From NCBI GenBank assembly GCA_028716525.1, contig JAQUPQ010000001.1:124001-188000 (forward strand): 64,000 bases of DNA, given 5' to 3'. Below, piece after piece: positions 43,987 through 54,941 of this stretch; position 1 is the stretch's first letter; every line of letters starts with the position of its first letter. The translations under genes and the position numbers were made by a program. The stretch comes from Terriglobia bacterium. Its GTDB lineage: Bacteria > Acidobacteriota > Terriglobia > JAIQFV01. A model generated the notes under the pieces. That model was not told the origin of the DNA. It saw only the letters and a program-made list of their open reading frames with translations, and ran no database searches.

Positions 43987-44508
43987 TTACTTTTTGCCGA
44001 TTCGAAACACAACGCCGGCGGAGAAACGGAAGTTATTTTCCGTGGTGCCAGAAGACCGCGTCATCAGGTATTCCGCTTGCGCTAAACGGATCGCGACAGC
44101 GGGACTGACATTGACGTCCACGCCCCCGCCCGCCGTCATGGCAAAGGCATTGTCCGATACTCCCCCACCGCTGAGGCGAACGCCGCCGAAGAGCGTCTGG
44201 AAGAAAGGCGTCACCTTTGCATCTGATCGATAGGAGAATCGCGGGCCAAAGGTGTATGAAACGGCATTCACGGAAACACCGGCTACTTTCGATCGATAGT
44301 ATCCGACGTCTGCCACCACTCCGAGCCAGTTGTTGACATTGCCGGCCACGGAGCTGGAAAATCCATTAAAGTTGAGAGAGCTTGTCCCCGTGCGGATATA
44401 CGAATACCCTCCAAATACTTCCGCCTGTGGTGTTTCCTGCGCCCAAGAAGCGAATGGAATCAAAATTAAAAAGGCTCCAATTACGAGAAATGCTTTTCGA
44501 AGTGTCAT
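43987..44508 (-). CDS. Outer-membrane beta-barrel protein (OmpA/OmpW-like size)
   Basis: 173-aa protein with a clear signal peptide (MTLRKAFLVIGAFLILIPFA, cleavage near SWAQ-ET). Eight alternating beta-strands follow, such as AEVFGGYSYIRTG, WLGVVADVGYYRSK, YTFGPRFSYRS, VTPFFQTLFGGVRL and NFRFSAGVVFRIGKK. The last residue before the tail is aromatic/basic, as in small eight-stranded barrels with an OMP_b-brl domain. The function is unknown; it could be an adhesin-like or structural porin. AAGGAG lies seven bases before the ATG at 44508. Confidence 0.85.
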   Translation of the reverse strand: MTLRKAFLVIGAFLILIPFASWAQETPQAEVFGGYSYIRTGTSSLNFNGFSSSVAGNVNNWLGVVADVGYYRSKVAGVSVNAVSYTFGPRFSYRSDAKVTPFFQTLFGGVRLSGGGVSDNAFAMTAGGGVDVNVSPAVAIRLAQAEYLMTRSSGTTENNFRFSAGVVFRIGKK

Positions 44509-45190
44509 CAAGAATCTCCTTTGTTTATGCTGATAGCATGGTTAGTGGTTGTAAGAGCACTCAAGAAACTAATTGGAACAAACCGGTTCCTTCTGTCTAA
44601 GCAACTGGAATATGGATTCATTTCATGCAGGCTTCGCGATTAGGTTGCGGACATATCCACTCCGTTTTCAGGCGATGCAAGAAAATTCCAGGAAATGACT
44701 TTCGCCTCCTTTTAATCAAGCCTCCGGATCAGATCATCACTAGCAATTCAAACCCGATCATGTAGTTCCTTATTTGAACAAAAAGATCGGCTGGAGGATG
44801 CCTGACATCTCGGCGGATGCGGAAATTCTTTACCCTATGGCAATCATTCCTTTAACGTAAGCTTACCTAAGAAAATGATCGCCTGAAGGAAAAGCACGCC
44901 ATTAGACTTCGCCCCACCGATCAGCCAGTCTTCTGACCCTTGCTTGCAAGGCATTCTATAGCATGGCGTCAAAATGTCAAGGTGGATGGCAGAGCTGTGG
45001 GGTGCCGTGACTCAATTCCCTTGGCACCAGGAAAAGAGTGGTTTTGGAGAGGCCAAACGGGGCTGCCCGACGTGAGGGGAGCAATCTACCCGCGCCAGCG
45101 GGGACATCGAGTAGCCGGGGGCGTGAGCCCTCGGAAAGGCATCGCTGCAGGTCAGAGCCGCTTCAGCGGCGAAAGTTGCCGAAAGAAAAT
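44509..45190. other. Intergenic region between the barrel protein and the transposase
   Basis: A 682-bp gap. The first 430 bp show nothing beyond normal promoter-like AT-rich DNA. TGACTCAATTCC at 45008-45019 recurs at 45947-45958 on the other side of the transposase. The left 66-bp REP unit (45111-45176) lies at the right end. Confidence 0.45.
45111..45176 (+). repeat. Left two-hairpin REP unit of the transposase locus
   Basis: Starts with GTAGCCGGGGGC, folds as CCGGGGGC/GCCCTCGG, and has a second hairpin GCCGC-TTCA-GCGGC followed by GAAAGT. The same 66-nt architecture occurs inverted at 45696-45761 (45 of 66 positions identical without gaps). Confidence 0.8.
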
Positions 45191-45643
45191 CTATTTCCAA
45201 ATATACCGTTCATCATATTCAATGTGGTGCGCTCTTAAGAACTCTCGAAATTCAGTCTTGAAATCGACACGTTGATGATGTTTTGTCTGCCCCACGATGT
45301 ACCGAGCCACGCGCGCTTCTGCCGAGGCGCTCACAGTGAAAGCTCCATACCCATCCTGCCAATGGAAATTTCGTCTCGGTGAACACTCGCCTTTTATCCA
45401 TCGTGATGAATCTGTTTTGATCAGCCGCAGAATTTCAGCGATGGATTGGTCGGCTCGCGTGGACAAGAGCAGATGAACATGATCAGGACGACCGTTGGCT
45501 TCGATCAATTTGCCGCGTTCGTGCCGGATGATTCCGCCCATATAGGAATAAAGGTCTTTTCGCCATTCCTCGCTAATCAATGGAAGGCGGTCTTTGGTGC
45601 TGACAATGACGTGAAATCGAAGGTAGAGATAGGTGTCACCCAT
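45191..45643 (-). CDS. Y1 (HUH) transposase, IS200/RAYT type
   Basis: 150-aa single-strand transposase of the IS200/IS605 Y1 family. The metal-binding HUH motif is His55-Val-His57 (RPDHVHLLLS). The catalytic tyrosine is Tyr115 with Gln119 (RYIVGQ), and WQDGYGAF (95-102) is a family block. It is full length with an intact frame. GGAG lies eight bases before the ATG at 45643. The flanking GTAG hairpins, inverted on the two sides, point to a REP-associated transposase that recognises GTAG at the foot of a hairpin. Such proteins are usually single-copy domesticated genes that spread REPs. Confidence 0.88.
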   Translation of the reverse strand: MGDTYLYLRFHVIVSTKDRLPLISEEWRKDLYSYMGGIIRHERGKLIEANGRPDHVHLLLSTRADQSIAEILRLIKTDSSRWIKGECSPRRNFHWQDGYGAFTVSASAEARVARYIVGQTKHHQRVDFKTEFREFLRAHHIEYDERYIWK

Positions 45644-46099
45644 CGATGATCTCCGTTAGTTTTTGCGGGGGAGGGTTAAAAACATTCTGCCGATGACTTT
45701 CGCCGCTGGTGCGGCTCATCACCCGGAACTTATCTCACCGGGGGCTTGCGCCCCCGGCTACTTGCTGGCGCCGCTCACGCGGCTAGAGAGGATCACACGT
45801 CGTCACTAAACGAAGCCGAACTCCGTTTCGGACTTTGTTCAACCCTCATCAATAACCAAGCCGGTTTTTTCTATCGCGGTTAGTTACCCTTAAGATGGAT
45901 CCACCGGGGGCTGGAGCTGTTAGGGCGGACCTGATGGGGGCCATCTTGACTCAATTCCTGAAACGTTAATTCTACGTTAATCCGTCAATCAAATGGCTTA
46001 GCCCAGAGGAAAGACACCACACCACTGGCTCTCGCCGCTCACGCGACTCTAACAAGCCATTACTTCTTACATTCATCATTGAAACGATCAAAGTTCCTG
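45644..46099. other. Intergenic region between the transposase and lepA
   Basis: A 456-bp gap. It holds the right REP unit (45696-45761), further small GC-rich hairpin words (GCCGCTCACGCGGC around 45770 and a similar one near 46027) and the second TGACTCAATTCC copy (45947-45958). No gene seen. Confidence 0.5.
45696..45761 (-). repeat. Right two-hairpin REP unit of the transposase locus
   Basis: Inverted counterpart of 45111-45176. On the minus strand it begins GTAGCCGGGGGC, with perfect stem CCGGGGGC/GCCCCCGG (4-nt loop), then the second GC hairpin and GAAAGT. Confidence 0.8.
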
Positions 46100-47908
<1,809 letters not shown>

Positions 47909-48099
47909 GATAAGGACGGGCTCCGGCACACCGCTCAAACGGGTTAATATAGCAACCGGTCAGAAACGGTGTCAATTCAAGTGCGGGCGCAGATCCCTCT
48001 GGAATTCGCCATGCGGCCAGCGTATATTCGCCTTCGATTCCAATCCCGAGGCCGCCGGCCCCTTGGGTCAGGCGTCTTCGGAGGTGTGATTCCGCGGCC

Positions 48100-50688
48100 A
48101 TGACCCAGTCCAAGAAAATTCTCGAACGGGCACAGAAAAATTTGAAACGGGGGAAAGCCCGGGAGGCTCTCCAGGATTATTTGAAACTTTATCAGGAGAA
48201 TCCGAAGGACAGCGATCTCTTGACGACCATCGCCGACCTGTACCAACGAACCCATCAAATCGAAAACGCCGCGCAGGCGTTCCAAACCTTGGTCGATTTG
48301 GCCCGAGCCGAGAATTCTCCTCGCAAGGCTGTGTCGTTCCATCGCAAGATCATCAAACTTCTTCCCGATAATCCGGAGAAAATTCTGGAGCTCGCTCTTT
48401 TCTTGATTCATGAAAACAAGGTTCAGGAGGCCATCGAGGAGTTGCTCAAAGCAGCCCGGTTGTTGGATCAGCACAACCGGATAGAGCAGGCCTTGCAATG
48501 CTACGAACGAATTGTGGACTTGCTTCCAGACGATCCCCAGCACCACGAACGCTTGGCGGAGTATGCTGACGCACATCAAAAGAGCACCGCGGCGGAGCGC
48601 TCTTACCTGACCGCAGGCCGGCAACACCTCCGCGTGAATAAAACCAAAAACGCCCTGAACGACATCGAACAAGCGCTTCGCATCAACCCCGCAAACCTCG
48701 ATGCCGTGCTCCTTCTGGCCCAGCTGCATGCCGCCGAGAAAAACTGGAGGGCAGTAACCGCCTGCCTGGATCCCGCTTTGTCGGATTATCCCACCCACGC
48801 CAAACTTTTGGACCGCATGGGCGAGGCCCATTTTCAACTCGGACAACTGGACGAAGCGGACCAATTCTGGTCGCGTCTCTACGAAACCCAGCCGGAGTCT
48901 TACGGCCATCTTATTTCTCTCGCCGAGCGATGGGTGAATGCCGGCGAACTCAACCGGGCCTACGGACTGGTCCTCAAGGTCCAGGATTATTGCCTGCGCA
49001 TTCACGAATACGATTTGATCACGCGAGTGTTGGAACAAATTGTTCGCCGTGCTCCCAACAACACGACGGTGCTTTCCCACATGGCTTCCTTGTATTTCTC
49101 TCTCAATAACCATCCGGCCTACGCCCACTGCCTGGAACGATTGTTCGAGGCGCAAACAGCCTCGGAAAATTACCCATTGGCTGCAGAAACTTTGAAGCGT
49201 CTCTTGGGAGCCAACCCTACGGATGCCGTTCATTCCGAACGCTGGGAGCGTTTGAAAAATCATTTGCCGGCGGCCACGCAGAGGTCTTTGGAAGCTCATT
49301 ATCAAAAAGTCGCCGTCTACCGTCGGTCTTCGGACCGGGAAGCGGAAGCATTGTCCGAGCGATGGCGCGGGGTGGCGGAACCATCGCGGGCCCCCAAATC
49401 CCAGGCCGAGGTGGTGGAGGACTGTCTTTTGCAAGCGGAGCTCTTTTTAAAGTATGGAATTAAGGAACGCGCTCTGGATGGCCTGAACCGGCTCGAGAAG
49501 ATGCTGCCTTTGACTGCGGAACTCATGCCGCGATACCTCAGCCTGTGCGACGCTTTCGGCCGGGAGCCGGTGGCCGCTCCGCCCGCGGCGGATTCTCAAT
49601 CTTCGAGCGCCACGGCCCCCGACTCCGCGCTTAAGGAAACGGCCGCCAAGGAAATTGAAGCGCTGTCGGGGATGTACAGGAAGATTCATGGACAGCAAAG
49701 CACCAAAGCCGTGCTTTACGCCGCAGTCAACGAACTGGGTCGCTATCTGAACGTGAGCCGGAGTTTTGCAGCTTTGTCCTCGCGAGCTCAGGGAGGAAAC
49801 GCCTATTGTGAATATTGCGCACCGGGTGTGGAAAAATCAAACTCTGCAGCCCAAACTGAACTGCTGCAACTGTGCGAGTCCACCGTAGCAGCCGAGCGGC
49901 GCCCGCTGCTCTCAGAGCGCATTGAAGAAGATGTGGAATTGAGACCCATTCGAGACGCCCTTAAGACCCTGGGTGTCTTATCGATGATCGTGTGGCCGCT
50001 TCTTTCTGAGAAGCAATCCATCGGATACATCGGTTTGCAGCATGGAAAGGCGGTACATCCGTGGAGGAATGAAGAAATCCTCATCCTGCAGGCCGTTTCC
50101 GATCAGGTGGGATTGGCCTTGACGCACGCCCGCTTGCGCCAATTCATAAAATCCTTGGCGGCCATGGATAAAGAAAGTGGATTGATCAGCCGCCATTCCT
50201 TCTTCGATTGCCTGGTGTCTGAGATTTCGCACGCCCAAAAGCAAAGACGGCAACTCGCGTTGGTGTTGATCGACTTGAAACCCCGACTGGAAGGGCGCGA
50301 ACGCGGCGGCCATCCTCCCACCGCTGGCCTGCGCGATTTCGTGGAGCTTTTATCGGCCCAATCCCGCGAAACCGATCTGGCCGTCCGGTTCGACACCTCC
50401 GTCGTGGCCTTGATCCTTCCCGCCACCTCATCGTCTGAAGCAGAGCATCTGGTGGAGAAGCTTCGAACACTGATCGATTGGTCGGAGCGCACCCGGCGGG
50501 GAGCCGGGGCACCGATTCCGTCCCTAAGATTTGTGTCGGCGGTGGCGGAAGCCCTGATTCTTCCCGATATGACCCCTGAAGATGCGGCCACAGAATTGGT
50601 TTTCCGCGCGGAACAAATGCTGCAACCAACCCACCCGGGGATTGGCCCATCCGGACCCCAGCTGGAACAATCCACTTCGCGGCGATAG
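48100..50688 (+). CDS. TPR - GAF - degenerate GGDEF protein
   Basis: 862-aa multidomain protein. The N-terminal ~450 residues are TPR repeats (e.g. KRGKAREALQDYLKLYQENP, ALNDIEQALRINPANLDAV). A low-complexity Ala/Ser/Pro linker (~485-510) is followed by a GAF domain (about 530-690, ending VSDQVGLALTHARLRQFI) and a C-terminal diguanylate-cyclase-like fold (about 695-850). The GGDEF site is replaced (RFDTSVVALILP), so cyclic-di-GMP synthesis is not expected. Probably a soluble signalling scaffold. The ATG at 48100 is preceded at some distance by GGAGG. Divergent from lepA across about 190 bp. Confidence 0.8.
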   Translation: MTQSKKILERAQKNLKRGKAREALQDYLKLYQENPKDSDLLTTIADLYQRTHQIENAAQAFQTLVDLARAENSPRKAVSFHRKIIKLLPDNPEKILELALFLIHENKVQEAIEELLKAARLLDQHNRIEQALQCYERIVDLLPDDPQHHERLAEYADAHQKSTAAERSYLTAGRQHLRVNKTKNALNDIEQALRINPANLDAVLLLAQLHAAEKNWRAVTACLDPALSDYPTHAKLLDRMGEAHFQLGQLDEADQFWSRLYETQPESYGHLISLAERWVNAGELNRAYGLVLKVQDYCLRIHEYDLITRVLEQIVRRAPNNTTVLSHMASLYFSLNNHPAYAHCLERLFEAQTASENYPLAAETLKRLLGANPTDAVHSERWERLKNHLPAATQRSLEAHYQKVAVYRRSSDREAEALSERWRGVAEPSRAPKSQAEVVEDCLLQAELFLKYGIKERALDGLNRLEKMLPLTAELMPRYLSLCDAFGREPVAAPPAADSQSSSATAPDSALKETAAKEIEALSGMYRKIHGQQSTKAVLYAAVNELGRYLNVSRSFAALSSRAQGGNAYCEYCAPGVEKSNSAAQTELLQLCESTVAAERRPLLSERIEEDVELRPIRDALKTLGVLSMIVWPLLSEKQSIGYIGLQHGKAVHPWRNEEILILQAVSDQVGLALTHARLRQFIKSLAAMDKESGLISRHSFFDCLVSEISHAQKQRRQLALVLIDLKPRLEGRERGGHPPTAGLRDFVELLSAQSRETDLAVRFDTSVVALILPATSSSEAEHLVEKLRTLIDWSERTRRGAGAPIPSLRFVSAVAEALILPDMTPEDAATELVFRAEQMLQPTHPGIGPSGPQLEQSTSRR

Positions 50689-50690
50689 CG

Positions 50691-50719
50691 TTGACAGGCC
50701 AATTCGCCTTCTGTTAGCT
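50691..50719 (+). promoter_or_regulatory. Weak candidate promoter of the thiolase gene
   Basis: A perfect TTGACA -35 (50691-50696) is followed after 17-18 bp by TTAGCT, a poor -10. It is 90 bp before the thiolase ATG. Confidence 0.25.
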
Positions 50720-50781
50720 TGTTTCAGTATCGGGATCGCCATTCGTTCCTTCGAGTAGAAATCCCAGAACTGAGGTAGGTC

Positions 50782-51972
50782 ATGAGCCGAAAGGATGAAA
50801 TCGTCATCGTGTCCGGGGCGCGCACTCCCATGGCGGAATACAACGGGGTCCTCAAAGATTTCACTTTGAGCGAGCTGGGGGCCGTGGCGGCGCGAGAAGC
50901 CTTGCGGCGGGCGGCCGTGGACCCTGCAGATGTCGATCACACCATCATCGGCAACGCCATGCAAACTTCACCGGATGCCATTTACTGCGCCCGCCATGTG
51001 GGGTTGAAGGCCGGCGTGCCTTGGGAAAAACCCGCGGTCACCGTGAACCGTTTGTGCGGCTCCGGCATGGAATCCATCGTCCAGGCGGCGCACCGTATTT
51101 TGCTGGATGAAGCCCAAATCGTTTTGGCGGGCGGATGCGAGTCGATGTCTCAGGCGCCTTTTGTCATTCGAGGCGCTCGGTCCGGTTTAAGGTTCGGCAA
51201 TGCCGTGCTGGAAGATTCTTTGATGGTTTCTTTGATGGATTCTTACTGCCGTCTTTACATGGCACAAACCGCCGAAAACCTCGCCAAAAAATTCGGATGG
51301 ACGCGAGAAGACCAAGACCGTTTTGCCCTGCGAAGTCAACAGTTGGCCGCCGACGCTTGGAAAAACTGCCGCCTATCGGAAGAAGTGGTTCCCGTTGAAA
51401 TTAAGACGAGAAAAGGAACCGAATTATTCAAACAGGACGATCACATGCGGGCCGACACCACGCTCGAGGGTTTGGCTGCCCTTAAACCTGCCTTTGGCAA
51501 AGAAGGCACCGTGACCGCCGGAAATGCCAGCGGCATCGTTGACGGTGGGGCCGCCGTCGTTGTGACCTCCGCGGCCGTGGCTGCAGATCGTGGCTTAAAA
51601 CCCCTGGGGCGGCTGGTGGCCTGGGCCGTTGCCGGCGTGGAACCGGAATTGATGGGACGTGGCCCCGTTCCCGCGACGCAACAAGTGTTGAAGAAAGCCG
51701 GCATGACCCTCGATCAAATCGACCTGATCGAAGTCAACGAAGCTTTTGCCGCCCAATACCTGGGTGTCGAGCGCGAGCTCGGTCTGGACCGCGACAAAGT
51801 CAATGTCAACGGCGGCGCGATTGCGCTCGGCCATCCGCTGGGAGCTTCCGGGACGCGTCTGGTGATGACCATCCTTTATGAATTGCGCCGGCGTCAAAAA
51901 CGCTTTGGCTTGACCACGGCTTGCATCGGCGGCGGCCAGGGTATTGCACTGATTGTGGAATCGTTGAATTGA
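50782..51972 (+). CDS. Acetyl-CoA C-acetyltransferase / thiolase
   Basis: 396-aa thiolase. The nucleophile is Cys92 ([10 protein letters not shown]), the catalytic histidine lies in [17 protein letters not shown], and the second cysteine in [12 protein letters not shown]. It condenses two acetyl-CoA or cleaves 3-ketoacyl-CoA. GAGGTAGG lies just before the ATG. It is followed by a 3-hydroxyacyl-CoA dehydrogenase and an enoyl-CoA hydratase, so the three give a compact acetoacetyl-CoA/crotonyl-CoA interconversion module for butyrate-type or fatty-acid metabolism; the direction cannot be told. Confidence 0.95.
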   Translation: MSRKDEIVIVSGARTPMAEYNGVLKDFTLSELGAVAAREALRRAAVDPADVDHTIIGNAMQTSPDAIYCARHVGLKAGVPWEKPAVTVNRLCGSGMESIVQAAHRILLDEAQIVLAGGCESMSQAPFVIRGARSGLRFGNAVLEDSLMVSLMDSYCRLYMAQTAENLAKKFGWTREDQDRFALRSQQLAADAWKNCRLSEEVVPVEIKTRKGTELFKQDDHMRADTTLEGLAALKPAFGKEGTVTAGNASGIVDGGAAVVVTSAAVAADRGLKPLGRLVAWAVAGVEPELMGRGPVPATQQVLKKAGMTLDQIDLIEVNEAFAAQYLGVERELGLDRDKVNVNGGAIALGHPLGASGTRLVMTILYELRRRQKRFGLTTACIGGGQGIALIVESLN

Positions 51973-52073
51973 TTTTTCAGCCGGAGACACATTGAGGTTA
52001 TTTATCCGAATATCAGTTCCGTTTTTAACTTCAGTTTGAATTCTTATTCCAACCTTCCTCGGGAGCTGCGATT

Positions 52074-52952
52074 ATGGAAATCAAAAAAGTAGGCGTGGTG
52101 GGCTGTGGCTTGATGGGTTCGGGAATTGCACAGGTGGCGGCAATGGCCGGTTACGACACACTGGTTCGCGAAGTGTCGCAGGCGTTGCTTGACAAGGGAT
52201 TTACCGGCATCGACAAATCGCTGGCCAAGTTTGTGGAAAAAGGAACCGTGAGCGCCGATGACAAACGCGCCATCATCAATCGATTGAGTGGCACGACGCA
52301 CCTTGAAGATCTGAAAGATTGCGACCTCATTATCGAGGCGGTCACGGAGAATCTGGAGACAAAGCACCTCACGTTCCGGACCTTGGATTCCGCATGCAAG
52401 CCGGACACCATTTTTGCTTCCAACACCTCTTCCCTTTCAATTACTGAAATTCTGGCGGCGACCAAGCGTCCCCAACGTTTTGTGGGGCTGCATTTCTTCA
52501 ATCCCGTTCCGCTGATGAAATTGGTGGAAGTGGTGAGAACGGTGGTGACCGACCCGGCGGTGTACGAGACGGTTTTCAAGTTTGCCGAATCACTCGGAAA
52601 AGTCCCGGTGAGAGCCCGCGATACCGGCGGCTTTATCGTCAACCGCCTGCTGGTCCCCTATTTGCTGGATGCTGTTCGCGCTTATGAAGAAGGCGCCGGC
52701 TCCATCGTGGACATCGACAACGGCATGAAACTCGGGTGTGGTTATCCCATGGGTCCCTTCACCCTCCTGGATTTTGTCGGACTCGATACCACCTACTACA
52801 TCGCCAACATCATGTTCGATGAATTCAAAGAAAAGCGGTTTGCATCGCCGCCGTTGCTGAAACGATTGGTGCTGGCAGGACACTTTGGCAAAAAAACCGG
52901 CCGCGGCTTCTACGATTGGAGCGACCCGAAGAATCCCAAGCCGACCTTGTAA
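52074..52952 (+). CDS. 3-hydroxybutyryl-CoA dehydrogenase
   Basis: 292-aa NAD(P)-dependent enzyme. The Rossmann motif is GCGLMGSGIAQ (residues 9-19), the catalytic histidine lies in FVGLHFFNPVPLMKLVEVV, and the C-terminal helical domain includes NRLLVPYLLDAVRAYEEG and KKTGRGFYDW. Single-domain length is that of the 3-hydroxybutyryl-CoA dehydrogenase class, not the fused FadB/J type. It lies 101 bp after the thiolase and 77 bp before the crotonase. Confidence 0.95.
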   Translation: MEIKKVGVVGCGLMGSGIAQVAAMAGYDTLVREVSQALLDKGFTGIDKSLAKFVEKGTVSADDKRAIINRLSGTTHLEDLKDCDLIIEAVTENLETKHLTFRTLDSACKPDTIFASNTSSLSITEILAATKRPQRFVGLHFFNPVPLMKLVEVVRTVVTDPAVYETVFKFAESLGKVPVRARDTGGFIVNRLLVPYLLDAVRAYEEGAGSIVDIDNGMKLGCGYPMGPFTLLDFVGLDTTYYIANIMFDEFKEKRFASPPLLKRLVLAGHFGKKTGRGFYDWSDPKNPKPTL

Positions 52953-53029
52953 AGAGACGCCGAACACACTTGTTCGCAAGGCATTTCAGGATTGTCGATA
53001 TTCATCATTCATTAACCGCGGGGTCTTCC

Positions 53030-53815
53030 ATGTCGAATTATGAAAATATTCTCTTCGAAAAGAAAAACGGTATCGCTACCGTCACCATCAATCGCCCGAC
53101 GAAGCTGAATGCTCTCAACCGCATGGTCATGCGCGAACTCGATGCTGTCTTCACTCGTATAGCCGAAGACAGCGAGGTTCGCGTTGTGATTTTGACCGGC
53201 GCCGGCGAAAAGGCTTTTGTGGCCGGTGCGGATATCGGCGAGCTGGCCACCCAAACGCCCACCGAAGGAAAGGAATTCTCGTTGTGGGGCCAGGCCGTGT
53301 TCAACAAGATCGAAAATTTAGGGAAGCCCGTCATTGGCGCCATCAACGGTTACGCCTTGGGCGGCGGCTGCGAGCTCGCCATGGCGTGCACGGTTCGCAT
53401 CGCGAGTGAGAACGCTCGCTTGGGGCAACCCGAAGTCAAACTGGGCATTCTCCCCGGATACGGCGGAACACAGCGATTGCCGCGCTTGGTCGGAAAGGGC
53501 TTGGCTCTGCAACTGTTGTTGACCGGCGAACAAATTTCCGGCACCGACGCTTTTCTCATCGGTTTGGTCAACAAGGTTGTGCCGTTTGCGGAATTGATGC
53601 CGACCGCAGAAAAAATGGCGCAGGCGATGATCGCCAATGCCCCGGTGGCGCTGAAGTTTGTGATGGAAGCAGTCCATCGCGGAATGGAAATGCCGCAGGC
53701 CGAAGGATTGTTTTTGGAAGCGACACTGTTTGGTTTGTCGTGCACGACCGAAGATATGAAGGAAGGTACGCAGGCGTTTCTGGAAAAACGTCCCGCCCAA
53801 TTCAAGGGCCGATGA
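53030..53815 (+). CDS. Enoyl-CoA hydratase (crotonase)
   Basis: 261-aa crotonase-fold enzyme hydrating trans-2-enoyl-CoA. The oxyanion loops are AFVAGADIGEL and NGYALGGGCELAMA, and both catalytic glutamates are present (GGGCELA and GQPEVKLGILPGYGGTQR). The ATG at 53030 gives the family-typical start (MSNYENILFEKKNGIATVT); the open frame extends upstream into the dehydrogenase gene but is not needed. Third gene of the thiolase module. Confidence 0.94.
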   Translation: MSNYENILFEKKNGIATVTINRPTKLNALNRMVMRELDAVFTRIAEDSEVRVVILTGAGEKAFVAGADIGELATQTPTEGKEFSLWGQAVFNKIENLGKPVIGAINGYALGGGCELAMACTVRIASENARLGQPEVKLGILPGYGGTQRLPRLVGKGLALQLLLTGEQISGTDAFLIGLVNKVVPFAELMPTAEKMAQAMIANAPVALKFVMEAVHRGMEMPQAEGLFLEATLFGLSCTTEDMKEGTQAFLEKRPAQFKGR

Positions 53816-53845
53816 GTAACCTGTTCACGTTCAATTCTGTCTAGT

Positions 53846-53905
53846 GGTCTTTTTTTGGTCTTTGGTCTTTGGTCTTGGGTCTTGGGTCTTGGGTCTTGGG
53901 TCTTA
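53846..53905 (+). repeat. Heptanucleotide tandem repeat directly before ribH
   Basis: Seven consecutive 7-nt units from 53857: GGTCTTT twice, GGTCTTG four times, GGTCTTA once, preceded by a GGTCT followed by a T-run. The tract ends two bases before the ribH ATG (53908), occupying the place where a ribosome site would be. The frame through the repeat is open in the ribH frame. Confidence 0.85.
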
Positions 53906-53907
53906 AA

Positions 53908-54387
53908 ATGTCCAAACGAAAACTCCATCGCATCAGCGGCGAACTGGATGCTCGCGGAAAAAAATTCGGGATCGTCGTCTCTCGATTCAACAATTTCATC
54001 GGCGAGCGGCTTTTGGCCTCCGCTCTGGAGGCCTTGACTCAGCTGGGCGCGAATCCCTCCCGGGATGTTACGGTCGTGACCGTTCCTGGCGCCTTCGAGA
54101 TTCCGCAAGCCGCCAGCCGGATGGCGCGTTCAAAGAAATTCGACGCCCTCATTACGTTGGGGTGCGTGATACGCGGTGAAACGCCGCATTTTGAATATGT
54201 TTGTGCCGCTTGTTCCAAAGGGATCGAAGTCGCCGCGTTAGAATCGAAGACTCCCATTGCGTTTGGCGTGTTGACTTGCAACAATTTGGAGGAGGCCATC
54301 CAGCGGGCCGGCGGTAAAGCCGGGAACAAGGGTCGTGACGCCGCATTGGCCGCAGTTGAAATGGCCGGCCTTACGAAAAAGCTCTGA
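53908..54387 (+). CDS. ribH: 6,7-dimethyl-8-ribityllumazine synthase
   Basis: 159-aa riboflavin-pathway enzyme that joins the ribityl-aminouracil with dihydroxybutanone phosphate; it forms 60-mers or pentamers. Motifs: VSRFNNFIGERLL, VPGAFEIPQAA, GCVIRGETPHFEYVC with the catalytic His, and GVLTCNNLEEAIQRAG. The length is normal. The ATG is directly preceded by a heptamer repeat tract and has no Shine-Dalgarno. It is followed by nusB 69 bp later, the usual ribH-nusB pairing. Confidence 0.96.
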   Translation: MSKRKLHRISGELDARGKKFGIVVSRFNNFIGERLLASALEALTQLGANPSRDVTVVTVPGAFEIPQAASRMARSKKFDALITLGCVIRGETPHFEYVCAACSKGIEVAALESKTPIAFGVLTCNNLEEAIQRAGGKAGNKGRDAALAAVEMAGLTKKL

Positions 54388-54456
54388 GCTGGCTTTGAAA
54401 GACCCGATAAGATTGAATCTGAGATCCGTGCTGTTTGAAAATATGGTTTACGACTG

Positions 54457-54909
54457 ATGGTCACCCGTCGAAAGTCCAGAGAGTTGGCCTTGCAAATGTT
54501 GTTCCAATGGGACACGGCGGGAACGCTACCGGAGGAAATCGACCAATCGTTTTGGGATTTGTGCGAAGAGAAAGCTGAAAATCATCCTTTCGCGCGCCGC
54601 CTGTTTATCGCCGCCACCTCCGACATTAAGCACATCGATCAAATGATCACCCAACATTCCGAGCATTGGCGCTTGGAACGCATGCCCCGGGTCGATCGCA
54701 ACATCCTGCGACTGGCCATTGCGGAGTTTTTGACCGAAAGCGAAACTCCCAAGGTCGTCATCATCAATGAAGCTCTGGAAATTGCCCGTCGCTTCAGCGG
54801 TTCGGAGGCCGTGCTTTTTGTGAACGGAATCCTGGACCGCGTCCGCGAGGAACTGGAAGGCACCGCCACTCCGCCACGCACCAGGAAGAAACACTCCGCC
54901 GGGAATTAA
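54457..54909 (+). CDS. nusB: Transcription antitermination factor NusB
   Basis: 150-aa all-helical RNA-binding protein that joins NusE/S10 in rRNA antitermination. Family features are the N-terminal [16 protein letters not shown], the central [20 protein letters not shown] and the C-terminal '[26 protein letters not shown]'. Normal length. It lies between ribH and lysS. Confidence 0.96.
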   Translation: MVTRRKSRELALQMLFQWDTAGTLPEEIDQSFWDLCEEKAENHPFARRLFIAATSDIKHIDQMITQHSEHWRLERMPRVDRNILRLAIAEFLTESETPKVVIINEALEIARRFSGSEAVLFVNGILDRVREELEGTATPPRTRKKHSAGN

Positions 54910-54941
54910 ACCGGACCGCAAGGTTTTCTCCGTGTTGCTCC

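Larger units (their letters stand above)
45111..45761 (-). mobile_element. REP-associated transposase locus with inverted flanking REP units
   Basis: A 651-bp unit: inverted 66-nt GTAG two-hairpin repeats at both ends and a single Y1 transposase gene inside. No tnpB, passenger gene or target duplication is seen. This fits a RAYT with its own mosaic repeats rather than a complete IS200/IS605 element. Confidence 0.7.

Noticed and set aside
45191-45643. Complete IS200/IS605 insertion sequence with TnpB
   Set aside because: No tnpB-like gene is found on either side; only the Y1 transposase with REP flanks is present.
47977-49434. 485-codon open frame opposite the TPR-GAF gene
   Set aside because: The plus-strand gene has clear TPR and GAF domains through the whole interval; the minus frame has no recognisable protein and no ribosome site.
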